DNA of 64,000 bases from Tausonia pullulans (Eukaryota; Basidiomycota; Tremellomycetes; Cystofilobasidiales; Mrakiaceae). Every line of letters starts with the position of its first letter. Position 1 is the first letter of the stretch. Below the pieces are notes generated by a model. The model searched no databases. It saw only the letters and a list, made by a program, of their open reading frames with translations, and was not told the DNA's origin. This document shows positions 1 to 11,601 of the stretch, in pieces. The stretch lies in assembly GCA_951802195.1 (NCBI GenBank), contig OX637625.1, positions 186,001 to 250,000 of the forward strand, written 5' to 3'. A program made the position numbers and the translations under genes.

Positions 1-222
1 CAGTCGCTCTTTGCTTTCTCTGTGCCAACTCCACCACTTTTTCGCGACGCTTGACAACGAAAGCAGAGAGTTCAGAGAGGGCGAAAGGCACGAAGCCTTG
101 ACGACGGGCAGACTTGGGTCAGATGCAGAGGTAGGCAGGCGCTTTCGCCCTGCCCTCCTTGGACTCGCGCCCTCGTTAACCACCACCACTACTCCTGTCC
201 CCACCCCCCACACTATAAGGAC
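1..222. other. 5' flank / leader of SUP35
   Basis: The stretch before the SUP35 start is pyrimidine-rich towards its 3' end, with CCACCACCACTACTCC-like repeats and many C/T runs just before the ATG. This is typical of a fungal promoter and 5' leader. I see no clear TATA box and no other gene. The open frame that runs through it overlaps the SUP35 N-terminus out of frame and is not supported. Confidence 0.4.
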
Positions 223-2977
223 ATGTCGGGCGGCTTCAACCCCAACGCTCCCTCGTTCAACTTCGTTCCCGGCCAGCCGTTCGTGCCTCGAACTCAGCAA
301 CAACAGCAGCAACAGCAGCAGCAGGGGCAGCCGGGCCAGCAAGGCAGCCACGGCGGCTACCACGGCCAGCAGCAGGGTTACTACGGCGGCCAACAGCAGC
401 CTTTCAACCCTTACAGTGCCTCGGGCTACGGCGGACCCCAGCCCGGGTACGGTGGACCTCCGGGAGGCTACCAGCAGCCAGGTGTTTACAACCCGTACGC
501 CGCCCAGCAGCCGGGAGGCTTCCAGCCCCCCCAGCCCCGCTATTCGTCGCCGTCGACCCAGGTTGGTGGGCCCACCCAGGCCGAGCAACTCGCTGCTCTC
601 CCTCCAAAGGTTCTTTCCCTCGGTGGCGCCAAGCCCGCGCCCTCGAACCAGCCATTCGTTCGGACGGAGGCCAAGGAGGCGCCCAAGCCCGCTCCCTCGC
701 TTTCCCTCGGAGGCGGCAAACCCATCATCAAGCCCTCGACGAGCGGCATGATTTCGAACTCTAACAACACCACCAAGCCCTCGAGCGGCATGATCTCCTC
801 GTCCAACAACTCCAAGCCTGCTTCCATTGCGCCATCGGTCCCCTCCAATGGCCCCCCGTCCTCTGCCTCGTCCTCGACTGATGCTGCCGCCTCGACGCTT
901 GCTGCGGCTGCTGCTGCTGGTACTGCTGTTGTTCCTGCTGCAGCTTCTGGTTCAGTCGAGCCTGAGAAGGCCGATAAGAAGGAGAAGAAGGAGAAGCTTG
1001 CTCCCGTCGCCGCCGCCGCCGCTTCGTCCAACTACAACTTCAGCACTTCCAAAGCTAAGATGGACTCCGACGGTGTCGCGGCCGAGGCTGAGAAGCTGCT
1101 CACCGAAGACTCGCTCCAGACGCTCTATGGTGGTAAGCAGGTGGACGCCGCCGGTACGTTTCATTCAGCCGCGGATCCAGCTCCGGCTCTTCTCGCTGAC
1201 GACGTTCTTCCGGCTTCTCTTTGGATGGCTTCTCACAGCCAAGACCCACCTTAGTGAGCCTACGACATTTGTTTGATTATCAGATAAAGACGCATCTGAC
1301 AGGATGCCTTTGGCGCTCTCTAGACGTCGTCTTCATCGGCCACGTTGATGCTGGAAAGTCCACTATGGGAGGTCAGCTACTTTACCTCACCGGTATGGTC
1401 GACAAGCGTACTCTCGAGAAGTTTGAGAAAGAGGCCAAGGAGGCCGGTCGTGAGAGCTGGTACCTTTCCTGGGCGCTGGACTCAACCCCTCAAGAGCGCG
1501 CCAAGGTCCGTCCTTTCGGGTTGACGTCTTCTCTGGCTGTGTACGTATGCTGACCCGTTGCCGCCTTCGGCTTGCCTTGGCTCGTTCAGGGGAAAACCGT
1601 CGAGGTCGGACGTGCCTACTTCGAGACCGAGACCCGACGTTACACGATGCTCGACGCCCCAGGCCATAAGACCTATGTTCCGAGCATGATTAGCGGAGCT
1701 GCCCAGGCTGACGTTGCCCTTCTCGTACGTTGAGCGTCTTCCTTCTTTCACTCCCTTTTCAAATGTTTTGTTCTGATCTCTTGGAGCGGTGACATCAGGT
1801 CATCTCAGCGCGCAAGGGTGAATTCGAGGCCGGTTTTGACAAGGGTGGCCAGACCCGCGAGCACGCTCAGCTCGTCAAGACGGCTGGTGTCACCAAGCTC
1901 ATCGTTGTCGTCAACAAGATGGACGACCCGACTGTCGCTTGGTCCGAGGAGCGGTTCAAGACGATCCAGAAGGAGCTCGGCGGGTTCCTCAAGAAGGGAC
2001 TCTTCCTCCCCAAGGATGTCGTCTTTATCCCCGTCTCGGCCTTCACTGGTGCCAACATCAAAGAGCAGGTTTCTAAGGACATTTGTCCCTGGAACACCTC
2101 GCCCTCGCTCCTTCAGTACCTCGACAGCATGCCCGCCCCCGACCGCAACGTCAATGGGCCTTTCATCCTCCCCATCTCGGAGAAGTACAACGATCTTGGC
2201 ACCATGGTTGTCGGAAAGATCGAGTCTGGCCGCATCTACCGCGATGACACGCTTCTGCTGATGCCGAACAAGGTGCGCTGGCAAATGGCCAGAAGATTCA
2301 TGTAAAGGACTGAGATCCAGGACTGATCGCGCTGTTTCCTCCTAGACCTCCGTCAAGGTTTCCAACATCTACGACGAAGTCAACGAGGAGCTCGAGCACG
2401 CCTATTCTGGCGACAACATCCGCATCCGTCTCTCGGGCGTCACCGATGCCGACGTCACGCCAGGATACGTCCTCACCTCGCCCAGCCGTCCGATCCACAC
2501 GACGACCCGGTTCCAGGCGCAGCTGGCGATTCTCGAGTCCAAGTCGATCATCTGCGCCGGCTACAACGCCGTCATGCATATCCACACGGTTACCGAGGAG
2601 GTCACCCTCGTTTCGCTCCTCCACTACCTTGAAGCTAAGACGGGTCGCAAGTCGAAGAAGCCCCCCCAGTTTGCCAAGACCGGCCAGCAGATCATTGCCC
2701 TCATTGAGACAACTGCCCCAGTCTGCATGGAGAAGTTTGCCGACTTCCCGCAGCTCGGACGGTTCACGCTTCGCGACGAGGGCAAGACCATAGCGATCGG
2801 CAAGGCGCGTTTCTCGCGTTGTCCAGCTTACGTCTCGCTCAAGAGCTCACTAAAATCCGTCTTTCGTTTATGGTTTCTTAGGTCACCAAGATCATCACTC
2901 CCAGGGAGACTGCTGCGGCCGACGCTGAGGCGCTTCCCGACGTCGGAGGTCTGGCCATCGACGGTGCCACTGCCTAA
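223..2977 (+). CDS. SUP35: Translation termination GTPase eRF3 (Sup35)
   Basis: This is eukaryotic release factor 3, the GTPase that works with eRF1 at stop codons. Six exons read 223-1153, 1324-1505, 1590-1724, 1799-2272, 2346-2804 and 2882-2977, giving 758 aa. The N-terminus is prion-like: a polyglutamine run followed by G/Y/Q-rich repeats (GGYHGQQQGYYGG). An S/T/A-rich middle region and a K/E-rich segment follow, as in yeast Sup35. The GTPase domain shows G1 GHVDAGKS, G3 DAPGH, G4 NKMD and an SAFTG G5 region. The C-terminal part carries the elongation-factor-like beta barrels (FTLRDEGKTIAIGK). The intron between exons 5 and 6 begins with GC rather than GT; the eRF3 C-terminus is only readable with it removed. 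The identification is very secure; exon edges were set by eye and all phases agree. Confidence 0.96.
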
Positions 2978-3283
2978 GCTCGGAGCGGCGAACGGTGGCC
3001 GATCTTTGTTCTTTTCAGAGAGAGATGAATATGGGTTGTGCCTGATCCGCAAATTTGAGAAAATGAGAGACACCTGGTCCCATCGATACTCTTCCTTGAT
3101 TGTACGCACGGAGATTGACCAAGTGGGCTGCTGAAGATACGCGACGCGTTGGCGCCCTCTCTTCACCGACCCTCATCCACCCAAACACCCCACGTCCTCC
3201 TTTCAACCGTACGACCCTTCCCCCACTCCGACCAAAGCTCAATTTCACCAGTCTCAAGACACTGCCGTTCCTGGGCTAAGCCG

Positions 3284-6200
3284 ATGTCGGCGGCTCCGTT
3301 GTCCGACGAGTTCGATGACGATCTTGATGACGCGACGCTCGCCGCGCTTGATGAGATCGAGCAAGGCGTCGTAGCCGGTCCCTCGTCATTGGTCCTTGAG
3401 CGTGGTGCGCCCTTCAAGGCCGATCCGAGTAAGAGCTTTGTGAACGAGCTGCGAGCAGAGCCCAGTAAGCAGCAAGCAGCATGCCTTCTTACCCCTCCCT
3501 TCTCGTCCCGCCATCCTCCACCCGTGTCCACTCAACCCGCTGATCCTTCGCGGTCAGCACCTGTCAATCCAGGGTCAGATGACATCTACGGTGACGATGA
3601 CGACTTCCTCATGTCGGCCGCGAACCTAGAGGAAATTCAAGCCCTCGAGTTCACCCACTTCCAACGCGCTCCGGTCGCGTTGAAAGCTGGCACCTACGCG
3701 CGTGCTGGGACATTGCCCTCCACCTCGTTATCTCCTTCCTCCTCTTCCTCCTCCTCTCTCTCTCGCTTCCGACCTACACCTGGAGCCAGAGGACCTGTGA
3801 TCTCTTCCACCCTTCACCCGCCAGCACTGCGCATGTCCGGTCTCCGCCAGACGCATCTCCTCGGCGGGATACTTGACGAGACCGAGTTCGACGAGGCGCC
3901 CAACGGCTCGCAGAGTGGCATGCACAGCAAAGAGGGTAAAAAGTGGGACCGCACTCACTGGGCTAAGAGTGGTTTTCTGAGGCGAAAGGAGAAGGCCAAG
4001 GCACAGGGAGGCTGTGACGATGGCGAGGACGATGGCCCCGAAGAAGGGGACGACGGAAACGATGGGGGCTTCGAGCAATTCCCAGCGCCGTTCGTCAATC
4101 GTGAGTGCCGTTCATATGGAAATTGTCTTGGAGTAGGCAGAGCATAGTATACTGAATAACTCGCACGATGTTCGCTATCCAGCGTTACAGTAAGCACGGC
4201 GACGGCCATCAGACTCTGGGAAGCATGACTGACCGACGCTCTTCTACGCCTGTCTTCTTCCTTCGCCTCGCCAGGCTTGTGAGCATTCATTTTCACTTTT
4301 CAGGGCATGTGAACATCCTGCTGACCTCGCCTCTCTTGTAGCTTCCCCCTCTGAAGCATAAGTACGACCCCGTGGCCGTCAAGGTGTGCCCTTCCCAATC
4401 ACTTTTCAGACACCTCTAATGCTCCCGCCCTCACACCACACCACGTTCTCGCTCTCTCATGCAGACATGGATCTATCCAACCAACCTTCCATTTAGGGAC
4501 TACCAGTACAATATCATTCGCCGCTGCCTCTACCAGAACACGCTTGTCTGCCTTCCGACCGGTCTTGGCAAGACGTTCATTGCTGGTGTGCTCATGCTCA
4601 ACTGTACGCTTTCGACGGCTGTTCAGGTCTTTCGGGCGTCCATCGCGAGCTAATATCTGTCCCTTATGGCTCTCACCAGACACGCGATGGTTCCCGACGG
4701 GGAAGATTTTCTTCATCGCCCCAACTAAGCCGCTTGTCAATCAGCAGGCCGAGGCGTTTCCTCAGACGTGCGGCTTCATCCGCAGCCAAATCACCGTTCT
4801 CACAGGTGATGTCGTTGCCTCTCAACGGTCGAGGCTGGTAAGTCCCTTGCTTGCCTCTTCCTACCTCGCCCGAACAAGCAGGCGCCTAACCGGCGCGTAC
4901 AACCCTACCTACCATTGCTCTTTAGTACGAATCGAAGACCGTCTTTTTCATGACGGCGCAGACAATGCAAAACGACTTGTCCAAGGGCGTCCTCAACGCC
5001 CAGGATGTCATCATGCTGGTCATCGGTGAGTGGCCTTCGGTTGTCTCATGCAATACTCAGCTGGCTGTCCTGAACGAGTACGCATTTCAATGCCTGTCTT
5101 CTAGATGAGGCCCATCGCGCGACAGGCGAGCATTCGTACAACCAGGTCGTCCGATCCCTCCAGGCGCGGAACCACCACTTTCGCATTCTCGCTCTCACCG
5201 CCACGCCTTGCTCGCAGCCCGAGAAGGTCCAGGAGCTCGTCGATGCGATTCACATCTCCCATGTCGAGTTGAGAACGGATGATTCCTTTGATCTCCGGCC
5301 TTATGTCTTCAAGAAGGTCTATCCTTTCAGAATGGCCAGCTTCCTGAGAGGGGGAAGGCTGACTCTTTGTCTTGGCTCGACAGAAAATTGAGCAAATCTC
5401 CATCCCGCTCTCGCGTGACATCATCAAGATAAAGGACATGCTCACCAAGATTATGCAGGTGCGTCGTTTCCGATATGAATTGGCTATAGCGTCCCTTGCT
5501 CACTCGCTCCTCCTCCCTTTAGCCCATGATGACAGAACTTCAGAAGGCCGGCGTGATCTACGAGCGGGCCGAGCCGGCAACCCTTAGCCCATTCATCTGC
5601 ATGCAGGCATCGAAGAAGAAGGAGAACAGTCGCTTTAGATGGACCCTCAGCCAGCTGGGGGTCTACTCGCGGGCGATGGTGAATCTCGTAAGTCAACCCC
5701 TTGCTGACCAAAGCATTCAAGTCTCCCTTAGTCTTTCTCGCCGTGACACTCAAGTCTCAGACTAATCCATACCCACCTCCCCCTTTCTTAGCTTCTCTAC
5801 AGCCTCGGCATGTGTGAGCACTCCCTCGAGTCGGCCATCTCGAAAAACGCCAAGGCGGAGAGCGCAAAGAATTCCTCGTCTAAGGCCAAGGCCATCATGA
5901 ACGAGATCGCGGTTATGAAGGCGCGCGGTGGGTACGTTGGTCATGCCAAGATGGACCGGGTCAAGGGTCTTCTTCTTGAGCATTTCTCACCAAAGGAGGC
6001 CGGCAACGGCCGTGACGATATTGATTCGGGCAACACGAGAGTCATGGTGTTCTGCAGCTTTCGCGCGTGTTTAACAGAACTTGTGGTAGGATGAATATCC
6101 CTTCTCCAGGCGCAGTGGTGGTCTCTCCAGACGTTATTCACGCGACGCATGCCTTTTCTCCACCTCAGTCCTATCTCAATCAGGAGCAGCCTCTTCTTCG

Positions 6201-8676
6201 GGTTTCGAGGTTCATCGGACAGTCCAAGTCGCAAGATGGGATCCCAGGCATGAAGCAAAAGGAGCAGCTTCAGGTGACTTACACGCTCGGTCAAGCCTCG
6301 TACCCGCCGATGTCTTTTTAACCTCCAGCCTCCTGTTAGGTCATCCGCGACTTCAAAGCGGGCAAAATCAACGTCATTGTCGCGACGTCCATTGGAGAAG
6401 AAGGGCTCGACATTGGCTCCGTGGACAAGGTTATTCTGTACGACTCCAAAAATAATCCCCTTTCGGTGGTACGTGCGCGCCGTCTTTTCATATCCTCCTT
6501 GCTCGCTCATCTGAGCGATCTCTCTTTTCACTCAAAGCTCCAGCGCATCGGTCGTACCGGGCGCAAGCGCGAAGGATCGGTCATAGTCCTCAGTTCGGAG
6601 GGCAGAGAGGAGCAGAATTGGGATAAAGCCCAGGACAAGTACGCTGCAGGTGCGCCATCCTGTCTCATTGTGCGGGTCTTCTTCCTTGTAGATGACCTCT
6701 GGCTGATGAAAAGGGAATGATGACTTTCAGTGCAAAAGGAGATCGAGGACCAGAATCTTGAGCTCTACGATGACGTCCCGAGGCTCCTCCCAGACGGCAT
6801 CAAGCCCGAATGCGTCAAGCAGGTCTGTGAGATCGATGACACCCCCATCCTTTCTCCCGAGAAGCCACCGCGCGCGAAGCGCAAACCGCGGGTCAGCGTC
6901 ACCGGCTCAATCAAGTCTATGGCCAAAGGTAAGAAGCAGGCTTCCGCGCACACCGAGGGGGAAGAAGACAACGACGACGACGACAACACCGTCAACAAGC
7001 CGCCGCACCGAGGAACACTCATCCCCAACGGCGCCGTCACGGGCTTCGTCAGCGCTAGCGCCCTTGTCGCTGCTCGCAGGCGAAATGTCGTTATGGAGGT
7101 GGAGTCCGAGGACTCGGACGAAGCAGCCATCGCAGCGGGACCTGGCTTTTTGCTCAAGCGCTCACTTTCTGCGCCGGCGTATAAGCCAAAGGGCCAAACA
7201 CGTGCCAGCCTCGAGGACGGCGACGACCCAGCGGCAGCTGCCCGGCCCGTCAAGCGGACAAAATCGTCCATTGCGGCGATTCAATCGCTCGCCTACGCGC
7301 CGAAGAAGGCGAATGAGAGTAATGATGACGCGAAGCTACTAGCCGAAGCTCCCGGCCCCGCTTCTTCAGATCATCGTACTCCCACACGACGCTTTGCCTC
7401 CAGCGACCGTGGCACCCACACGCCGTTCCGGGAGAGCTCTCCCGATCCTGTCTACCTTCCTCCCAAGAGGGCCCTGCCGAAACCCCAAGCAGCCGTCACC
7501 ATGGCTCAATCTCCTTCGGTGCGAGCTCGCTCTTCGCCAACTCTCTCTCCGCCCCAGCCGTCTCCGCCTCAAAGAAAGCACCAACCGGATCTCTTCGCCC
7601 CGGCGTCTTCCCAGGAGCTGGTTTTCCCACCTCCCTCTCAGCTCTCGCAGTCGATTCACCGTCGGTCCAGCTCAAGGACGCCCCCTCGCCGCCCTTCCTC
7701 GGCGCACTTCAGTTCACCCGAGGAGGTCGATCCCGGTGCCGGCGCCTCGGCTGGCCTGGTCTCTTCCCCTCCGGACCTCGCCGCTCAGGCTGGCTTTGAC
7801 TCCATGGACATGGCCTGGGTCCTTGGCCCTGACGAGATCATTTTCTCCTCTCAGGTCTCGGCTTTCCAACTCGCAGGCAGCGCTGTTGCGAGCGCATTGG
7901 TGGCTACACCTACCGAACCTCCTCCTGCAGTCACAGCCACACCATCGTCGCCTCAAGCTCTCATGGAAAGCCCCTTCCAAGCAACTCAGCACCCGATTCG
8001 ACGAGCGGGCGCTCGACCAAGGCCCAAAGCCACTGTCTCCTCTTCCCCTGTCGCCGGTCTCTCAGCACAATCACTGCGCAACAGTCGACCCTCCGCCCGA
8101 TCTCTGCTCAATAACTCCCCTCATCGTGTCCTGGCTCCTCCCGCACAAGGCTGGGTCAGACGTATCCACCAGGATCGCAACACTCTCGACGATTCCGCCG
8201 ATTCCCCTGACGCCCAGATGTCCTCCATGATTCCTGCTAAGCGCCGCAAGCCGTCGGGACCGGCGCCCGCTGACGTGCGCCGGTATTTCGACAAGGACGC
8301 GCAGGACGAGCGGCTGTCTGGCGCTGAATACTCATCGGAGGATGAAGACCGTGAGACGGAAGCCGATCGTCGGTTTGCGGGGGACTTCCAGCCAACGCAA
8401 GCGCCGCGAGGCTATAATCAGAGGAACGCCTACCTCGCGGGTATCTTGACGCAAGTAGGAGCAGCTGAAGACGGGCCCAAGTTTGCACGTTCAAGAATCG
8501 GAGAAGATGTCGTTTGGGCGAAACGCCAGCGCCGGAGCAGCGAGAGCGTCGTGAGCCTGGGGAGCGCGGCGGATGATAACGGTTACGGGACAGACGAAGA
8601 CTCGTTTGTCGTTGGCGATGAGGAGTCTCTGGAGTTGGAGTGGGTGTGCTTTCATTCTCGCCTACTTGCTCGGTAG
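3284..8676 (+). CDS. MPH1: FANCM/Mph1-family DNA helicase
   Basis: This is a 3'-5' superfamily 2 helicase of the FANCM/Mph1/Hef type, which remodels stalled forks and D-loops in the nucleus. The first good start is [10 protein letters not shown] at 3284. After an acidic N-terminus come the conserved entry motif [14 protein letters not shown], Walker A PTGLGKTF, motif Ia [10 protein letters not shown], the DEAH box (about 5104-5115), motif III TATP, and the C-terminal helicase lobe with [20 protein letters not shown] and [14 protein letters not shown] long basic and Ser/Pro-rich tail (about 6730-8676) follows, as in fungal Mph1. At least ten introns are needed. Two very short exons (4183-4189 and 4275-4278) are required to bring the N-terminus into phase with the helicase. 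The last exon may splice again near 8644, so the exact C-terminus is uncertain. Confidence 0.92.
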
Positions 8677-8878
8677 TTGATGCTCATCCTCAAACAGCTG
8701 ACACGAAGATCGTCTCCTTCCTCTCAGGCCGAGCTCGGAGTTTTGAGCTGCACATTAGTTGCACAGAAGCTCTCCTTCCTTTTGTTTCCGGTATGCGTTT
8801 TCAAATCAACGATACCCAGGACAAGACATGGTCCAGGTCACTGAGAGTAAAGATAATAATTAGCGCTCCAAGGCGATA

Positions 8879-10884
8879 TCACGATGGAACAGACAGGCCA
8901 CGCACAAGTTCCCCTCCAGACCGCTCCACCCTTCGCCCTGCCTCTGTCAGCGTGGGTATTGATTGTGGCTTGGCGTCGATGTGCGCTTCTGCCGGTGCTA
9001 CCGTCCCTGACGGTTGGAGACCGAGATATTCGGCGGTAAAGACGCGGAGAAGGAGGTCCCATCGACGGATGGTCGGGAGGTGGAGGGCAGAAGGGTCGTC
9101 CTGAGTAAGACATAATGGTCAGCTTACCCTCATAAAAGGAATACATATAGAGAGTAAGAGGTTGGGACAAACTTTAAGCGTGTGCCAGACAGGCGGGAAA
9201 GGGTTGGGTATCACTAGAGTGGAGGAGAGAATGAATATTCCAAGATTCGTGAAAAGAAACTCCCCAGAGTTCGACATACAGTGCAGAACCTCGACCCCGC
9301 GATGTAGGAATGGCAAGTGGTCATCGCTGATCCCACCCCACCCATATCCCGGCGGCTTGAACCAGGGCATGCCCTTCCCTCCCTTCCCCCACGTCGCTCC
9401 CACCCAGCCCGGTGCGCCCAAATTGGCAAACAATCCTTCCTCCCCGAGTCGCTTCTCAACCGCGCGTAGGCCCTCGTGCAGCCAGTTGGTCGACGGATAA
9501 AAGGACATCATCGACGGGTTCTCGGCGCCGAGGAGGTCGAGGAGGATCAGGCAATCCATCGTTTGAAGCGTTGAAACCGAGCGAATCGGACGGGACTCTG
9601 AGTGAAAAGAGGAGGAAGGAGGAGCAGGGGGGTAGGTGGTGTCCCTAGAGGGGCCATGTCATCGGTTACGGCAACTCTTCTGATGGTCAACAAAGCCGGG
9701 CCCCTTACCAGAGCTCGGCGAGATGCCTATGAGGACCAATAGTATTATATGAGTTGATACGAATGCCTTTTCCACATTCATCAAATCGTGAATGGACGAA
9801 CCTCGATCCGTACGTGGAGTCAGTATCCGTCCAAGTCTTGTAGGCCTCTTCTCCGTCAAAGAGGACGATTTGAATCGTCGTCCGCGCAGCCTCCTCCTCG
9901 TCGAAGCCGTCCTGAGCAGGAGCGATGAACGTCCCTTCATCGTAGGCGTTCTGAAGTTGGGTATGCCGTGCCTTGAGCATCGGCGTGAGCGAAGTGGCGA
10001 GGGAGACGAGAAGCGAGACAGGGAGCGCGCTGTCCGTGGCGCCGACGAACTTAAGGAAGCGAGAGCAACCTTGGAGTCAGATCCAGCGACAGAGGTCTCT
10101 GCGTTGTGTCCCTATTATGTGCACCTGATTGTTCGGGAAAGTCGGAAAGAATTTCGAATCGTGATGGGCGGAGAAAACCACCTTGCGAGGCGCGTCCGGG
10201 TCGAACGTGTAGATGAGATTGGTGAACTCGCGGTCACCGTATGGTGTGTTGCTCGTGAACCGGTCCTTGAGCAAGGATCGAATCAACAACGGATTCCAGT
10301 TGGTCTACTGGAGAAGTCATGGGACAAATCGACACACGGTCTCGACGTGCCAACCGAGCTCCTTGAAGATGTTGGTGATGGTGTGCTGAACAAAAGTGCT
10401 AGATCATGAAGTAGATAAATAAATAGTGATAATTTGAAGTGGAAAACGATGACTGACTTGTTGTCCGTTCCCGCTGGCCGTCAGGGCAACCATCTGTTCA
10501 GTCACGCTGTTCTCGGAGGAGGGGACAGCCAGCGGTCGGACGCGCCTCATCGTCTGACGCGCTGGCCATCCTCCCCCCTCCCAACCACTTCTGCCAGCAA
10601 GGCATCAACTCACGCGTTCTTGGAATCAGGATTGACTTGAGCAATCCACCTTCGACGGTCCAGTCGAGAAAGCCCTCGAGCTTTGGGTCTTTAGCGGCGA
10701 TGGCCTGGACGGCCTCCGGTGCCAATGGTCGGAACGCGCGACGAAGGGGCTCGGCGGCGACGAGGCTGGCGACGAGGGAGAAGACAAGGATGAAGGGGAG
10801 CCCGACGAGCATTGAGACTGGGATGACCTTGAGCGCGGAGGTCGTCGTCGTTGCAGGGAGCCTTACTATCAAGCGCCGCGACAT
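8879..10884 (-). CDS. Membrane-anchored glutaminyl-peptide cyclotransferase (M28-type)
   Basis: This is a zinc-dependent glutaminyl cyclase that forms N-terminal pyroglutamate; the anchor suggests action in the Golgi or secretory lumen. Nine exons (10884-10614, 10561-10458, 10385-10338, 10265-10125, 10049-9802, 9726-9709, 9644-9280, 9213-9173, 9100-8879) join in phase to 485 aa. One transmembrane segment lies at residues about 20-45 (VIPVSMLVGLPFILVFSLVA). Family motifs are in order: TPYGDREFTNLI, FSAHHDSK (zinc ligands), GATDSALP, VLFDGEEA (catalytic Glu), YGSRHLAELW, LLDLLGAENP, SDDHLPFLHRGVEVLH, and IPNPFPPVWHTLKDD. The conserved motifs cross several exon junctions, which fixes the splice sites. 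Exon 6 is only 18 nt. The gene converges on MPH1 with about 200 bp between the two stops. Confidence 0.93.
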
Positions 10885-11045
10885 GCCGAACTAGCAGGCG
10901 AGGCGTTGTCAAGGGCCAGCCTCGGAGTCGTTGCAGCCATCCATAGACGGGCGGCACGAACTTTCAACTCGCCCTCGACCTCCACCAGCCCCTCACCTCC
11001 TCACTCCTAATCTTACCGCTTCCGCCCTACACTCGCCGACCAGCC

Positions 11046-11601
11046 ATGTCCCAGCAGAACGGCCAGATGAACACCGGCGCCCAGCAAAGCTCCTACCAGA
11101 CGGGCTCCCACCACGCTGTCGTCGCGACGCAAAACTATCTCTGCGCTGGTGCGTCTTCCGTCGTCGTTGTTGCCCATCCGCAACTCCGGCCGCCATTTCT
11201 GACTGCTTGACTCTTGCTCTCAGACTGCGCCGCGGAGAACCCGATCAAGATGGGAGAGCCCATCCGGTGTCGCGAGTGCGGACACCGCGTCATGTACAAG
11301 CCTCGAACCAAGCGGAGTGCGTTCCGCCCTTGGACCCAACAACTGCTGCTTGCAGACATTGATGTGGCCCTGCTTTCCCCCTCCCTCCCCCCCCCCCCCC
11401 CCCCCCCTCTCCTGCCCGGGCGTCTTCTCCCTTTGTAGTGGTACGGTCTCTCCTTTGCTTGGACATCCACGTTCGCCTGCGGGCGCCGTGGCAATCCTCT
11501 TGCTGACGGAGCTGTCTCTTCCTTTGCCTTCCATATCCGTCCTCCTGCTCGATTTCCTGCCTATGTCTTCGACCAAGCAGGTCCAATTCGAGGCCCGGTG
11601 A
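11046..11601 (+). CDS. RPB12: RNA polymerases I/II/III shared subunit Rpb12 (RPABC4)
   Basis: This is the small zinc-binding subunit shared by all three nuclear RNA polymerases (RPC10 in budding yeast naming). Exon 1 is 11046-11148 and exon 2 is 11224-11316; they give [12 protein letters not shown] then [17 protein letters not shown], so the CxxC...CxxC zinc ribbon is complete. The last exon, 11581-11601, encodes VQFEAR and the stop. The family ends in RTKR-(M/L)-VQFEAR, and a single Met codon is missing between the two exons. The A at 11316 plus a 2-nt exon TG at 11439-11440, flanked by TAG and GTACGG, restores it exactly. The product would be 72 aa, close to the 70 aa of yeast. The gene is certain; the 2-nt exon is an inference from phase and conservation. 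Confidence 0.93.
11387..11407. repeat. 21-nt poly-C tract in an RPB12 intron
   Basis: An uninterrupted run of C lies in the second intron of RPB12, about 30 nt before the proposed acceptor at 11438. It extends the pyrimidine-rich tract. Its length is likely to vary between strains and between sequencing reads. Confidence 0.9.

Noticed and set aside
11-751. Open frame of 246 codons over the SUP35 start
   Set aside because: It overlaps the SUP35 N-terminus in another frame; composition is biased (R/S/P) and no motif is present.
10266-10337. Reading TNWNPLLIRSLLKD as part of the glutaminyl cyclase
   Set aside because: It would need a 33-nt intron; a normal 72-nt intron ending in CTCAAG gives GWHVET-DRFTSNTPYG, which fits the family better.
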